Shown here in pieces: positions 1 to 13,100 of a stretch of 64,000 bases of DNA. Source of the DNA: Antedon mediterranea (lineage: Eukaryota > Echinodermata > Crinoidea > Comatulida > Antedonidae); assembly GCF_964355755.1 (NCBI RefSeq), contig NC_092678.1:25152365-25216364 (forward strand). The letters run 5' to 3'. Under the pieces are notes generated by a model. It had not been told where the DNA came from and did no database searches. It saw only the letters and a list, made by a program, of their open reading frames with translations. The position numbers and the translations under genes were made by a program. Each line of letters starts with the position of its first letter. Within the stretch, counting starts at the first letter, position 1.

Positions 1-185
1 AAGGCTAGACAGTTGGTCTTTGCAGTAAGACTATGTAAAAAAATATTAAGCTAATTGAAATGGCGATTAAGAATTTAAATCAGGTAGCTACAGTAGCCTA
101 GTATGAATATTTTATTCTATTAAACAAAATGTAATTTATGAAGACCAAAAAAAAAAAAATTCCATTTATAAACCCAAAAAAAATC

Positions 186-259
186 TGTAGAGATTCGAAC
201 CCGACCCGACAGCTGGATCTTATGAGTTCTCGAAACAGAGCATTACCCGTTACTCTACA
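186..259 (-). pseudogene. tRNA-like sequence (tRNA pseudogene or SINE head)
   Basis: On the minus strand a 7-bp acceptor-like stem (TGTAGAG with CTCTACA) brackets a B-box-like GGGTTCGAATC. The D arm and anticodon arm are poorly formed and the variable region is long, as in serine or leucine tRNAs. No 3' CCA tail or clear anticodon loop is visible. It is most likely a tRNA-derived relic rather than a working tRNA. Confidence 0.4.
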
Positions 260-421
260 AAGTATGTACTGTACAAGACTAGACTGAACAACTGACAATA
301 GTCTATTTTTTACGTTCTTTATTATTACATCATTCTGATCGTTACGTCATAAATATGCATATTCATGAACGTCATTGTGAGGGATTAAAGAAACTCGTAT
401 TAACATGTCTATAAACCAGAG

Positions 422-492
422 GACCGGATAGCTCAGTCGGTAGAGCGTCGTGGAACACGATTATCGTGGGTTCAAACCCCATGCCGGTCTCG
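422..492 (+). pseudogene. tRNA-like sequence (degenerate, or SINE promoter head)
   Basis: GACCGG near the start pairs with CCGGTC at the end. A good D arm (GCTC AGTCGGTA GAGC, an A-box) and T arm (GGGTTCAAACCCC, a B-box) are present. The anticodon stem TCGTG/CACGA leaves only a 3-base loop, so no anticodon can be presented. This argues for a tRNA-derived SINE head or pseudogene that keeps its RNA polymerase III boxes. Confidence 0.5.
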
Positions 493-1121
493 GTAGAATA
501 GAGTTAAAGCTATGCGAGCTCCTGTGTTTGGGGTTCACAGATTTAAACGTCCCCCTTTCCACCACGGCATTATAAGGCGATATCGCCCTCAATTTAAGAA
601 CATCTGAGTTACATACATATTATATACTATAGGCCTAATAAAATATACAGTATAATGAAATATTATATCCGAATTTCCTCACTGAGGACAAATATAAATA
701 CAAAATACAAAAATACAAATTATAATTGATGGATTCCATAATGTAGGCCTATTTTAAATGGAGTGTGGATCACATTGCCAACAAATAATTCTTTGATGGT
801 GGTTCTTACAGAATGTATTGCTTTTCTTTATTAAAAATAATATAACAGACTCATTGAAATAAAAGTTGATTTAAAATACGTCGATTTTCGATTTCTCACA
901 TAATTATTAATAATCAGTACCCATTGCGTCATTACACTGATGACCAATCATAACCGTTTATGCTATTATGAAAATCAAGAGACTGCTTCCGGGTTATTTA
1001 AAGTGTACCACCTGACAGCAGAGTTCATGAGAGGAGAATGTGTGGTCGCGAAAAAAAAATCAATTATTAGTTAGAGCTAGGCCTAGCTTTACGCTAAATT
1101 AACTTTTGTAATAGCATAAAA
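493..1121 (+). other. Upstream region and 5' UTR of NISCH
   Basis: AT-rich sequence with no coding signal. The stretch just before the NISCH start codon (about 1010-1121) would be the 5' UTR, but I cannot place the transcription start. No clear TATA box is visible at a sensible distance. Confidence 0.4.
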
Positions 1122-4100
1122 ATGGCACAAATAGGAAACAGCAATACACCAAATATGGGTAGTGATGCTAGAAGTATTGATATAACTGCTACGGAACAAG
1201 TAGAAACATTTACGGTAAGCATTGAATCTCCCTTTTTAGCTAGCTAGGCCTACTGTACTAGCTAGCCTATTTAGGCCTCCTAGTCAGCTAAATTAACTAC
1301 TAGGCCATAGGCCGAGAGGGACAGCCAGGCCACAGGAATATTCGGCCCAGTGGCAGGATATAGACAGCTTTACTACTATACTTACCAAACCTAGTAGGCC
1401 TACCCAATCTAAATATAGTTAAAACCGGATCCGTTAAACATGGGCTTCTATACTACTTATAGGATAGGCTTATTTTGTCAATAAATATTAATGCAGTTTT
1501 TACAAAAACAAGCTGTGTCTTATCCATAATATTAGGCCTATATATATACTGTATAGGATGGAAAATTTAAAGTGTCAATGTAATTACAATAATACAAATG
1601 TTAACATTTTGACAAAATGTTAATTATAATTTGATGTTGTTTATTTCACAGGTATATGTCATTCAAGTCACAATGGGAGAATGCTTTTGGACCGTCAAAC
1701 ACAGATACAGTGAATTTCACGAGCTGCACGAGAAATTAGTGTCGGATAAAAAAGTAGAAAAGTCTGCTCTGCCGCCAAAGAAACTCATCGGCAACACTTC
1801 TAAATCCTTCATTCAGAAGCGTAAACAAGAACTGGCAGTTTATCTGCAGAAGTTGATGGAGAGATACGATCCGTTGCCGTCACATCTTTCACGCTTCCTT
1901 GAGTTTGATATATATGTAAGTTGAACTTTAACCTTTAACCTTCTACACCAAGATTGTTGACAGCTTGAGACATTTGTTACTTGACGATCTCTATCCTAAC
2001 TTACTTATGCACTTGTCAATTGTATAACACTTATACGACAGGATAGGTGCGTCATTTGTCCGATGTGTGTCATACTTACCTCTCCCGGGTAGTATATAGT
2101 GGTTGAACTATGGGGTGAACAAACTTTAACCTTCTTCATCAAGATTTTTAGATCTGTGAGTGTGACAGCTAATACCTATGTTATGCCACTGAACAAAACA
2201 TTGTTTTATATTTTAAAGGATGTGACTGGTGTATCCCAGGCTCTTGCCAGGGAACTCTATGAGAAAGGTGATCTTATCCTATCAAGTGGTGAGGTGTGTG
2301 AGATGACACCAATGCAGTTGTTTGCTATTACTGAGAGACTCAAGTTACCTCTACCAACATGTGGTATGTGAACAGTATAATGTTGGATAGCCGAGTGGTT
2401 AGGACACTTGACTGTCATACAGATAGACCCGGGTTCAATTCCCGACAACTTCCAGTCCACTCAGCTGTAAATGAGTACCTGGTTGAAAATACTAGGGAGA
2501 AAAAAGGCGGCATGGAAAGGAACTGGCCACCGTACCACATAATGCTGAGGCTTAGTACAATGAGCTCCTAACAGCTTATTCCCCTACGTTCGGAATGAAC
2601 ACGGGACTCACCTTCTTGTAATGTGCTTTGTATAATTTTGTAACCTTATAATATGACATTCTTAACTTCAGATTCTAGGGTCAAACAACATTAGTTTTTA
2701 CGTACACAAGATCAGTAATTGACAATTCTATTATGTGATCAGCTGGTTATATTCTCAACCAAACAAATTATATGAAATTGTCATGAACTAATATGAATTT
2801 AAAGATTAATTGACATTTTAATTTCACTCATTTCTGTTTTTTTTTTTTGCTGACAGTTACTGGAGATGCCCGTAATGACCTAGGTCACATCATGGACTTC
2901 CTTGCGCAATTAAAATATCTCAGGGTAAATATTTATAATGCACTCGAAAAAAAAATCTGTATTCTGACTTTGTAACATCAGTACATGTTCCAGAAACTTT
3001 CACATAATCCTTAAAATGTTCTCTGTTACATAAAGTTTTCATAGCCAAAACTTATATTTCATAAACCTACAATTGACTCCTTTGCATAGTAAGTCTCTAA
3101 TTTATATAAACTGTTTTCTTGTGTAGATTGTTGGATCACATAACATGCTAGGCACCAGTAATAGAAAGGTCGATGAACTTCAGTTTGATATCAGTCCATT
3201 TAAAAACCTTATCCACTTACAGGTAATTGATTGCTTTATTGTTTATATGAACACTTTTTTTACTGCAGTAACTACATGTATTGCAGTAACTACATTTACT
3301 GCAGTAACTTCAATGTAATGTTTATGTGGTATAATATCTGTAGGTGTGAAATATGAGTACATTAGGGAATATCACTATCATATTTGGGAATATCACTACT
3401 ATATTTGGGAATATCACTACTATATTTGGGAATATCACTACCATATTTGGGAATATCACTATCATATATATGTATGTTTTGTCAAACTAATAGTGTAGAC
3501 AGAGCTTAAGGTTTGTTTTTTGGTTCTTGTTATAGATTGATATTTGTGATTTGAAGATGATTTTTGGGTTAGAGTCATTGAAGAAAACGTTACAAACACT
3601 ATGTGTACATAAGTCAGCTAAAAGCGTTAAGGTATTATTGTGGAGCTTGGTGGTTAACATGCTTGCCTTCCAAACCCAGTCCAATCCTGACCTAGTGACA
3701 GGGCTGTACTGTTACTCATGAATTTTTCAACTCCACTCTCTAAGCCTCAAATGAGACTTAGTTTATAAGCTGAAGATAAATTATTTTTAAATAATTTATC
3801 CTCTTGTAATTGGCCAGTTGCTTAGATGCGTATACAATTGATAACTTCCTTTATTTGTTATTGTTGTCCTTGGTTACAGGACATTCTACTGCCGTCGGTC
3901 AAGGATTGGTCAGCCCCCGAGAACACTGTGAACGACGGTTGCACAACAGCGTATGTGCCAGCCTGGAAGTGCATCACTACCGCAGATTTCAGTCGTAATG
4001 ATTTGCCTACTATAGATGAAACTGTCGTATGTTTACTTAATTTATTCTGACAACTTTTATTTAAAACTCTGTCTCTCTACAGATAAATTAATTAAAATTC

Positions 4101-7100
4101 TTTTTTCTTGTTAGAAACTTTTAGCAAAGGTTGAATACCTGTTCATTGGCAACAACAAAATTACTGAAATCACCAATTTGGAACATCTAAGTTGCCTCAC
4201 ATACCTGGATTTATCATTCAATGAGATTGAAAAGATGGACTGTCTGCACTCAAGGCTAGGCAATGTGAAAACCTTGAGGTTAACTGGTAACAAGTTAAAA
4301 TCACTGAAAGGGATGAATAAAATGTATTCACTCGTAGAACTGGACATCAGCAGGAATCAAATTGAAAATGTCAGTTCTACTTCTTTTATAGTTTTTCTGA
4401 TCGAGGACCCCCAAAAAAATCTGTCTACACTATCAATCTAGTTTGACAAAAAAATGTTATGTGCCCAAATATGGTAGTGATACTGTATGACATCATCATG
4501 TCCATATGGGCACATCACAATTTTTTGTTACATAAGGTTTGATAGTGTAGACAGAGCTTAATATTTTCTCAAGTGGGGTTTCTCGGGATGTTTCAAATAA
4601 TAAATATTGGGTGAAGTTATCATATCGATGCCAAACTAGGCAGACTGTGCAAACGTAGCCCTGAGAAATACAAATATGATAATATATTATGATATAAACA
4701 GGCTGGTTTCCCTGTACATTTGGTATATACAATTCAGCTATTAATCAATTCCAATGCGTAACCCTTCGTAGCCTACTACTTCGTAGTTTTTTATCGCTAT
4801 TGTACGAATTATTGTTTTTTATCATGATCCCACGCAATACCATGGAAAGATATTGTTTTTTTATCGCGATTCCATGCATCTTGTGGAGCTGCGATCAAAA
4901 CACGACACCACCCATAGCCACAAACCTGGAACATGGAGAATGTTGCCGGAATTTTTAGCTGGATTATATAATGTAATTTTGTGATTTTTATTTTTCTACT
5001 ATAACTACAGGTGGTGGAAGTTAGTCATATTTGCAATCTGCCTTGTATAGAAGTACTACAGATGTATGGAAACCCAATTACTAATGTTCAAGATTATAGA
5101 ACTAAAGTGTTTGAATTATTTGTGAGTCGAGTGTCGGAACTAAACCTGGACGGCCAGAAAGCGTCTGAGAAAGAGAAGGTAAGTTGGTACTGTGAAGCTC
5201 TGTCTACACTATCAAACTAATTTGACAAAAAAAAAGTGTGATGTGCCCAAATATGGTAGTGATTTCCTTAATATGGTAGTGATATGATATCATTATGTCC
5301 ATATATAGGCATATCATATTTTTTGTCACATAAAGTTTGATAGTGTAGACAGTGCTTGAGGGTGTCAAATATCAATCAGTTCTTTACAATTTTGTGTCTA
5401 TTGTAAGATATAGGTGCACAAGTTTTAGAATAATTCTAAAATAATTTTTAGAATTTAAATTAAAGCTTAAGACTTTGACTTTTCTACATGATTTCATTCA
5501 TTGCATTGTGTCAATGCGCCATGAGCATCTAAGGTATCCTTATTATTATTAAGTGTTCAGAAGTGGCATTATTATTTTGTGGTTTTTTTGTTACAGGATA
5601 CAGTAGCTGTACTAATGGCGATTCAGAAATCTAAAGATCACAAGGAAAGGTTAACGAAGCAAAGTTCACCTCATAAAAAGGTAACAATGTAATAAGCAAT
5701 GTTGATAAAAATACAGCATCATTTCTTTTATTGAATACCATTATATTCCATTATACTCATTGTAAGTGAGTGAGTATAATTGCCCGACTTGTAAACACAG
5801 GTTTAAGTCTTTGCCTGCCATTATACTCATTGTGAGTGAGTGAGTATGATTGGCTGACTTGTAAACACAGGTTTAAGTCCTTGCCTGCCATTATACTCAT
5901 TGTGAGTGAGTGAGTATGATTGGCCGGCTTGTAAACACAGGTTTAAGTCTTTGCCTGCCATTATACTCATTGTGAGTGAGTGAGTATGATTGGCTGACTT
6001 GTAAACACAGGTTTAAGTCCTTGCCTGCCATTATACTCATTGTGAGTGAGTGAGTATGATTGGCCGACTTGTAAACACAGGTTTAAGTCCTTGCCTGCCA
6101 TTATACTCATTGTGAGTGAGTGAGTATGATTGGCTGACTTGTAAACACAGGTTTAAGTCCTTGCCTGCCATTATACTCATTGTGAGTGAGTGAGTATGAT
6201 TGGCCGACTTGTAAACACAGGTTTAAGTCCTTGCCTGCCATTATACTCATTGTGAGTGAGTGAGTATGATTGGCCGGCTTGTAAACACAGGTTTAAGTCC
6301 TTGCCTGCCATTATACTCATTGTGAGTGAGTGAGTATGATTGGCCGACTTGTAAACACAGGTTTAAGTCCTTGCCTGCCATTATACTCATTGTGAGTGAG
6401 TGAGTATGATTGGCCGGCTTGTAAACACAGGTTTAAATCCTTGCCTGCCATTATACTTATTGTGAGTGAGTGAGTATGATTGGCTGACTTGTAAACACAG
6501 GTTTAAGTCCTTGCCTGCCATTATACTAATTGTGAGTGAGTGAGTATGATTGGCTGACTTGTAAACACAGGTTTAAGTCCTTGCCTGCCATTATACTCAT
6601 TGTGAGTGAGTGAGTGAGTGAGTATGATTGGCCGGCTTGTAAACACAGGTTTAAAGGGGGATTCTGGGTTTAAAATTGCTTTTAAATATCGTTTATTTAT
6701 TAAATAAAAAATATTATAACAATATAGACATGTCAGAATGAAGAAGTAATAACGAGAAATTAAAAAAATTAAATTTCATATACATTTTAGGGTAACTTCA
6801 TGGAAAGTCTGTTTTTCAGCAGCTTAGGGAAGCTCATTAATATTCATGAGATATTCACAAAATCACGTATTTATTCCAAACTCGCGACGTCATGTACGTT
6901 GTGTTTGTCAACTAATTTACATCTCTCTCCCATGTCAAACGACAACCACCCGATCATTGTGAAATACATTTTTTGTAGATTTTCTAAGCTAGGCCTAAAG
7001 TGTAATAATAACAGTAGTAGCATATATTTATTTGACATTTAATGAAATACAAAATTTAGTACAGATTACGGAGTCATAAATTATACTATTTGTATACCTC

Positions 7101-10100
7101 ATAGTACAGATCGTATTATCGGCTTCACGTACAATACTACTCTAGGCCTAGCCTAATGGGCGAGAGCCATTCTGACTAGGGATTCCATGCCACGATGGCT
7201 ACGTTAAAACAATGGGGCCCATGGGCCTAGAGCTAGCCTACTACTAGACGATTGGCCCATAAATAACAAAACCCATCCTATCAACCAAACTCCTAAACAA
7301 TCTAAACCTAAAACGTTCTACAAAATCGACTGTAAATATTGAAGCAAAACAAGGTCCGATCGCCGTCCACACGTATGGTGTCCCGATCGTCTAAGTAGGC
7401 CTAAAATAAAATAGGCTTAGTTTACTCTCCAAAAAAGCGGATACTCATGCATCAAGCAAGTAGACCAGGTAGTAGGAAGGAGACCTAGCCGATCCGGCCC
7501 AGTTAAAAATTGAGCTAGCTATAAGTGTAGTAGACCCTATGCGAATTGATACTACCAGGCCTTTTACTATAGGCTGCACTACACAAATATTCCAACTCTC
7601 TCATTCGAGCTATATTATCTATACCATTCCGGTAGGTCGAGTCGACCTTCAATCAAATACTGTACATCGTTCATGTTGTGATTATAGACGGGGTATACTC
7701 GACCCGACCGGTTTGGTATGGTTGTATCTGCTTATCACGTGACTATGCCAGGCATGGGCAGCAGAGAGAGCACGTGTATCGTCGTCTCGCTCGATCCTCA
7801 GCAGGAATGTACAGTATACGTTACGCTTCATTGATTTTGATTTTCCCTAAGTCGGTGCGAAAATCGGCAAACGTAAAGTGCAAACATATATAATTTTTCA
7901 CTGTTTTGATGAATTTTCATAAAAAATTGACTTTATAAATGGGAAGACCGACTAAAATTACATCAGATAAGTATAATTTTACAAAAGTAATTGATATGGT
8001 TAATGATAACGAGTCGTCGGAAGATGGACCATTTCACGAATTTCCTATTTTGTAACCACAGTGTGATTTTGCCGTAGCTGCACTTGTAATCTGGCCTGAT
8101 TTCACAGCCTTCGTTCTGCTTCACTGGGCGCTTATATAAATTGAAACTTTTACCGTTCAAGAGACAAACAAATATATTTTACATTTTTTACTATTCATTT
8201 TAAACCCGGAACCCCCCTTTAAGTCCTTGCCTGCAAGTTACTTTGATCAAAGCAATCTAACAACAGGACACTGAGCTTGCTTTGCCAAGATAGGAACTAG
8301 CAACATTCCTCTGATCTTATGTCTGGCTGCGACAAATACCAACAGTACTGTACTATGTACATATTCTCTGCGGCGCGGTGTCTGTTAAGGGTGTTGAAGT
8401 GATCGTGTCGCAGCAGCCACATTGATTTCCAGAGCTCAGCATCCTATTGTTAGATTGCCTTGCTTTCATACTGTAGGACCTCAGCATCCTATTGTTAGAT
8501 TGCCTTGCTTTCATACTGTAGGACCTCCATTGTGTGTTTGCATAGTTTACATTTTTTATTTAAATTATTAATTAATGTGTCGGTATCACAGAGAATATTA
8601 GAGGCTAGTTAAAATGTTTTTTGCTAATGACATTATTTTATTGTTTAAATATCTTTTTAATTCTTTTTTTGCCAAACTTGCATAGTATAAAATGACCTTC
8701 TACCACATGGATTGTGAATGCAACATGATGGTATAATATTAGGTTAACCTAAATATAAGTTTAAAAGTATTAATGACAGTATTGTTATCTTGTATTATAT
8801 TTGTATTATCATATAGGATGACACGGCAGAATCTTCCAGTCTAACAGTAATATATTTTCATTTTCATGCTATTTAAAAATTGTCTTCTGAAAATGAAATG
8901 ATTTGTAACAATGCTCAAATGTTCTTGGTTGAAACAATTCTTTTGTGATGACTTTTGTGTTCCAAGTACATACTTGTGCGCGATTAAGAATTTGGCTCAC
9001 TTTTCGAAAAGAGTAGGGAATGGTCTTTTCTGGTCGTGGACTTGTACGGAAGAAGTTAACCAGTAAGAAGAAATAAATGAACCAATCAGTCGTATTTGGC
9101 ATTGTTTAAAATGTGTTTCCTTACCAAATTTAATGTTTTATATTAATTCAAGACTTTCAGAAGACAATTATACTATTGTTTCAAGCTAAGTTCTTTCTTT
9201 TACAAACCGTCAATTTGATCAATACTGCTGGTTGTTGTAGACATAGAAATCAATATTATTAGTTTTTCCACTTCATCAGAACCAAACCATTGTATTTTGC
9301 ACGAATTGAATTTAGAATGCGGTGAAAGTGCTTTGTCTTTATATCTTTTCTTGCCACTTTTCTAACCAAAGACTAAATTACATTATATTGATAAAATAAC
9401 AAAAAAGCAATTAACCAGATTTGTTCAAATTGAATAGGTTTTCTTAACTAACCAATGAATATATTATGTTCAACTTTTTATTTTAAAATTTTATTTATTT
9501 TGCCTCACAACTGCTGCAAGTGCAATAAACATATTATTATATAATACAATAAATGAAAAATCAAGACTCAGGTTAATATTTCAACATATTTATTAACACT
9601 ACAGACTGTTTCATGAGAGAGATAAAAATACCTCCTCAATCTTCAGATGTTAGGCTCTGAAATGTTGAAATATTAACCCGAGTCTTGATTTTTCATTTAT
9701 ATTGTTCTACCTCTGTATCGAGCACTATTATTCATGATCTGGATCAAGTCTACCACACAGATTATATAATACAATATATATTATATAACAGTATATAGGC
9801 TGGCATATATAATAGGAGTTGTGCTTTTAAAACTATTTAGGCAGTATCACTATTAATATTATCACTGGCTTATTGTATGGGTACATCCGTTTATTTATGT
9901 TTATAAGTTTATGTTAGTGTAACATGGTTGTAGTTCTAGATGAGTTTCTACCACCACCACCACCACACTGTCTAAAGTGTATTTAAGAACTAACTTAATT
10001 TCCTCTTGAACCTTACCCAAGTTGGTACTATTTGAAAATCATATGCAACCCTCAACATTTTGTAACCACAACAAAATGTTTCAGCTACTGGTGATGGTTT

Positions 10101-13100
10101 TGTTTCATTTGAAATGGTGTCAATAACTAGTACTTCTACAATGAACAGTTGCTTTACCAATGTGGTCTTTGTGTTTAAGTCCTTTTCTATCATAAATACT
10201 TATTGTTTATCAAATTTGCATTAGTTTTCTCGTCATCTGCAGGTCAAAAAGTACTGAAATTCCCAATAAAGTAGTGGAGCTGTAGCTTATTGGTTATCAT
10301 GCTTGCCTGCGAATCCCAAGGTCCATGGTTCAATCCTAGCCAGGGTTGTCACATGATAGTGTAGACAGAGCCTAAGCATGATAAATTATAAAATAGTTTA
10401 TCCATCCTGTAATTGGTGAGTTTGTGCTCGCTGTTGGATGCGTATAAAAAAGGTTTACAATTTTTGTCTTTCCAGAAAGTGAACAAAGCAACAATAATTG
10501 ATCCAGACAACAGTACTAACGATTCACCAGGATCAAATCAGTCCGCATGTAAGTGTATCGTCCACCCATGAGTGTAAATAGTCACCACAATAAGCATGAG
10601 AACATTCCCCCACATTTATTGTCGCAAGTATATTCAAGATGGAAAACCAACAGGATGCGAAACTCATTCTCTCTACTGCAATGAGGCAATTAAATGAAAC
10701 TTGGAAACTTTGATCATTTTATGCTACCTTACACACACCAATCTTGCCATACCCTTACACACATCAATTTTGCCATACCCTTACACACATCAATCTTGTT
10801 ATACCCTTACACACACCAATCTTGCTATACCCTTACACACACCAATCTTGCCATACCCTTACACACATCAATCTTGCCATACCCTTACACACATCAATCT
10901 TGCTATACCCTTACACACACCAATCTTGCTATATCCTTACACACACCAATCTTGCTATATCCTTACACACACCAATCTTGCTATATCCTTACACACACCA
11001 ATCTTGCTATACCATTACACACACCAATCTTGCCATACCCTTACACACATCAATCTTGCCATACCATTACACACAACAATCTTGCTATACCATTACACAC
11101 ACCAATCTTGCTATATCCTTACACACACCAATCTTGCTATACCATTACACACACCAATCTTGCCATACCCTTACACACATCAATCTTGCTATACCATTAC
11201 ACACACCAATCTTGCTATACCATTACATTCACCAATCTTGCCATACCCTTACACACATCAATCTTGCTATACCATTACACACACCAATCTTGCTATACCA
11301 TTACACACACCAATCTTGCTATACCATTACACACACCAATCTTGCTATACCATTACACACACCAATCTTGCCATACCATTACACACACCAATCTTGCCAT
11401 ACCCTTACACACATCAATCTTGCCATACCCTTACACACACCAATCTTGCCATACCATTACACACACCAATCTTGCTATACCATTACACACACCAATCTTG
11501 CTATACCATTACACACACCAATCTTGCTATACCATTACACACACCAATCTTGCCATACCCTTACACACACCAATCTTGCCATACCCTTACACACACCAAT
11601 CTTGCTATACCATTACAAACACCAATCTTACTTGTATTTTAAACAATGTATTTTATCAGTATTATAAACATAGTATTTTATCAACAAACGAAAATAATTT
11701 TGTGCTATATTTTACTGTGTTTAACCTTGAAAAATTAAATGAAATAATGTACAAAACTATTGTACTTTATTCAGTAAATATCTGTAATTGTTTCACCAGC
11801 CACTGAGATTGACAATGCACAATATCGCTTTAAAGTGGAAGCCTTACGAAATGAAAGTGGAGAAAAGTGGTTGAAAGTTTTTAATGAACTCCAAGACTCC
11901 CCTCAAACATCACCAAAAGCAAGTCGCAAAGGCAGCAAATCTCCCAAACGAGGGCGCTCTCCAACACCATCTCAGAATAATTCACTATCAAATCCACGAA
12001 GGTTTGTATTCAAATTTTAAGGTCGTTTTTTAAAAACTTTCAATGTCCATCATTTTGTTTTTAGTGTCTTTGAAAAATATAAAAAATTACCTTATTTCTA
12101 GTTTAAAAAAGTGAACAATTATATGTTTTATGCATAGTTGCAGCACCTTTTTTTTGTCTTTTTTATGTTTTAGATTTATATTTTTATACAAATATGTTAA
12201 AATCAATCGCAATTCAGTTTTACTGTGAAGATTATTTGTAATAAATATACCATTATAAATGTTTGTGTTGTTGACAGGGCCAACGATACAGACTGGAAAC
12301 CCACTTTACAATGGCAGAGTCAGCAAAGAAGTGAGCCTTTTGTACTTAACCCAACAACACTGGCACTTGTTATCTTTGAAGAAATTCCTCGCTACTCTGT
12401 TAGAAACCTTGTCGAATTAAATGCACTTTTATTGCAAATTCGTATGGAACTTTTGGGACCAATCCTTTACACCTGCGGACCATTAGAGCGTAAATCGGTT
12501 AAAAGTGAGTATACAAAGCCGGGCAATAACGGACCGTCGATTGCCGAATACTTACGAAGCATGTCAGCTGAATTACAGGAAGATTTTGTGAAGTATCTCC
12601 GTAGTTTATTTGAGGGTCGAGTCGAGCTGAAATCTACAAAGGTAAAAATAAGTAAGGAAATGATTGGCAGCGTGTTAGCGTACTCTTTGAATGCCGTGGA
12701 GGAAGTAGAAGCGGACAAGCAGAGCCGATTACAAGAGACTGAAACGGAAAGTGAAAGTGGGTCATCTAGGAAGTCTAGTAGCAGCAGTGCAAGAGGACTA
12801 AATCTAGGCCCAAGCATCAAGAAACCAAACAGCCCTACAGCGGTTGTACAGCCAGTCATTGATGATGCTAGTTCAGGAAACTTTACCGGAAAGAACGAAA
12901 GTACCGATCAAGCTGCAGAAGGTGCAGTAGCATCAAACGAATGCATAGAGCAGGAGGAAGTTGCAACTGAACAGTTAGTGAACTCAGCGGATGATTTACC
13001 TGATATTGTATACGATGAAAAAACAATAAGATTGAGTACATGCTATGATGATAAACTTCATTTAGCTCACCTGACCCAATGTAACAAAGTGACCGACCTT

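Noticed and set aside
422-492. Functional tRNA gene
   Set aside because: The anticodon stem encloses only three bases, so no normal anticodon loop forms.
5751-6654. CRISPR-like array
   Set aside because: Contiguous tandem units without variable spacers in an animal intron; it is a minisatellite.
10694-11806. Three overlapping plus-strand ORFs of 307-370 codons with THTNLAIPLHT-type repeats
   Set aside because: They are the three frames of one 26-bp intronic minisatellite with no stops; splice sites of NISCH flank the region.
12467-12859. 130-codon minus-strand ORF opposite the NISCH last exon
   Set aside because: Shadow of the coding strand; no splice or family support.
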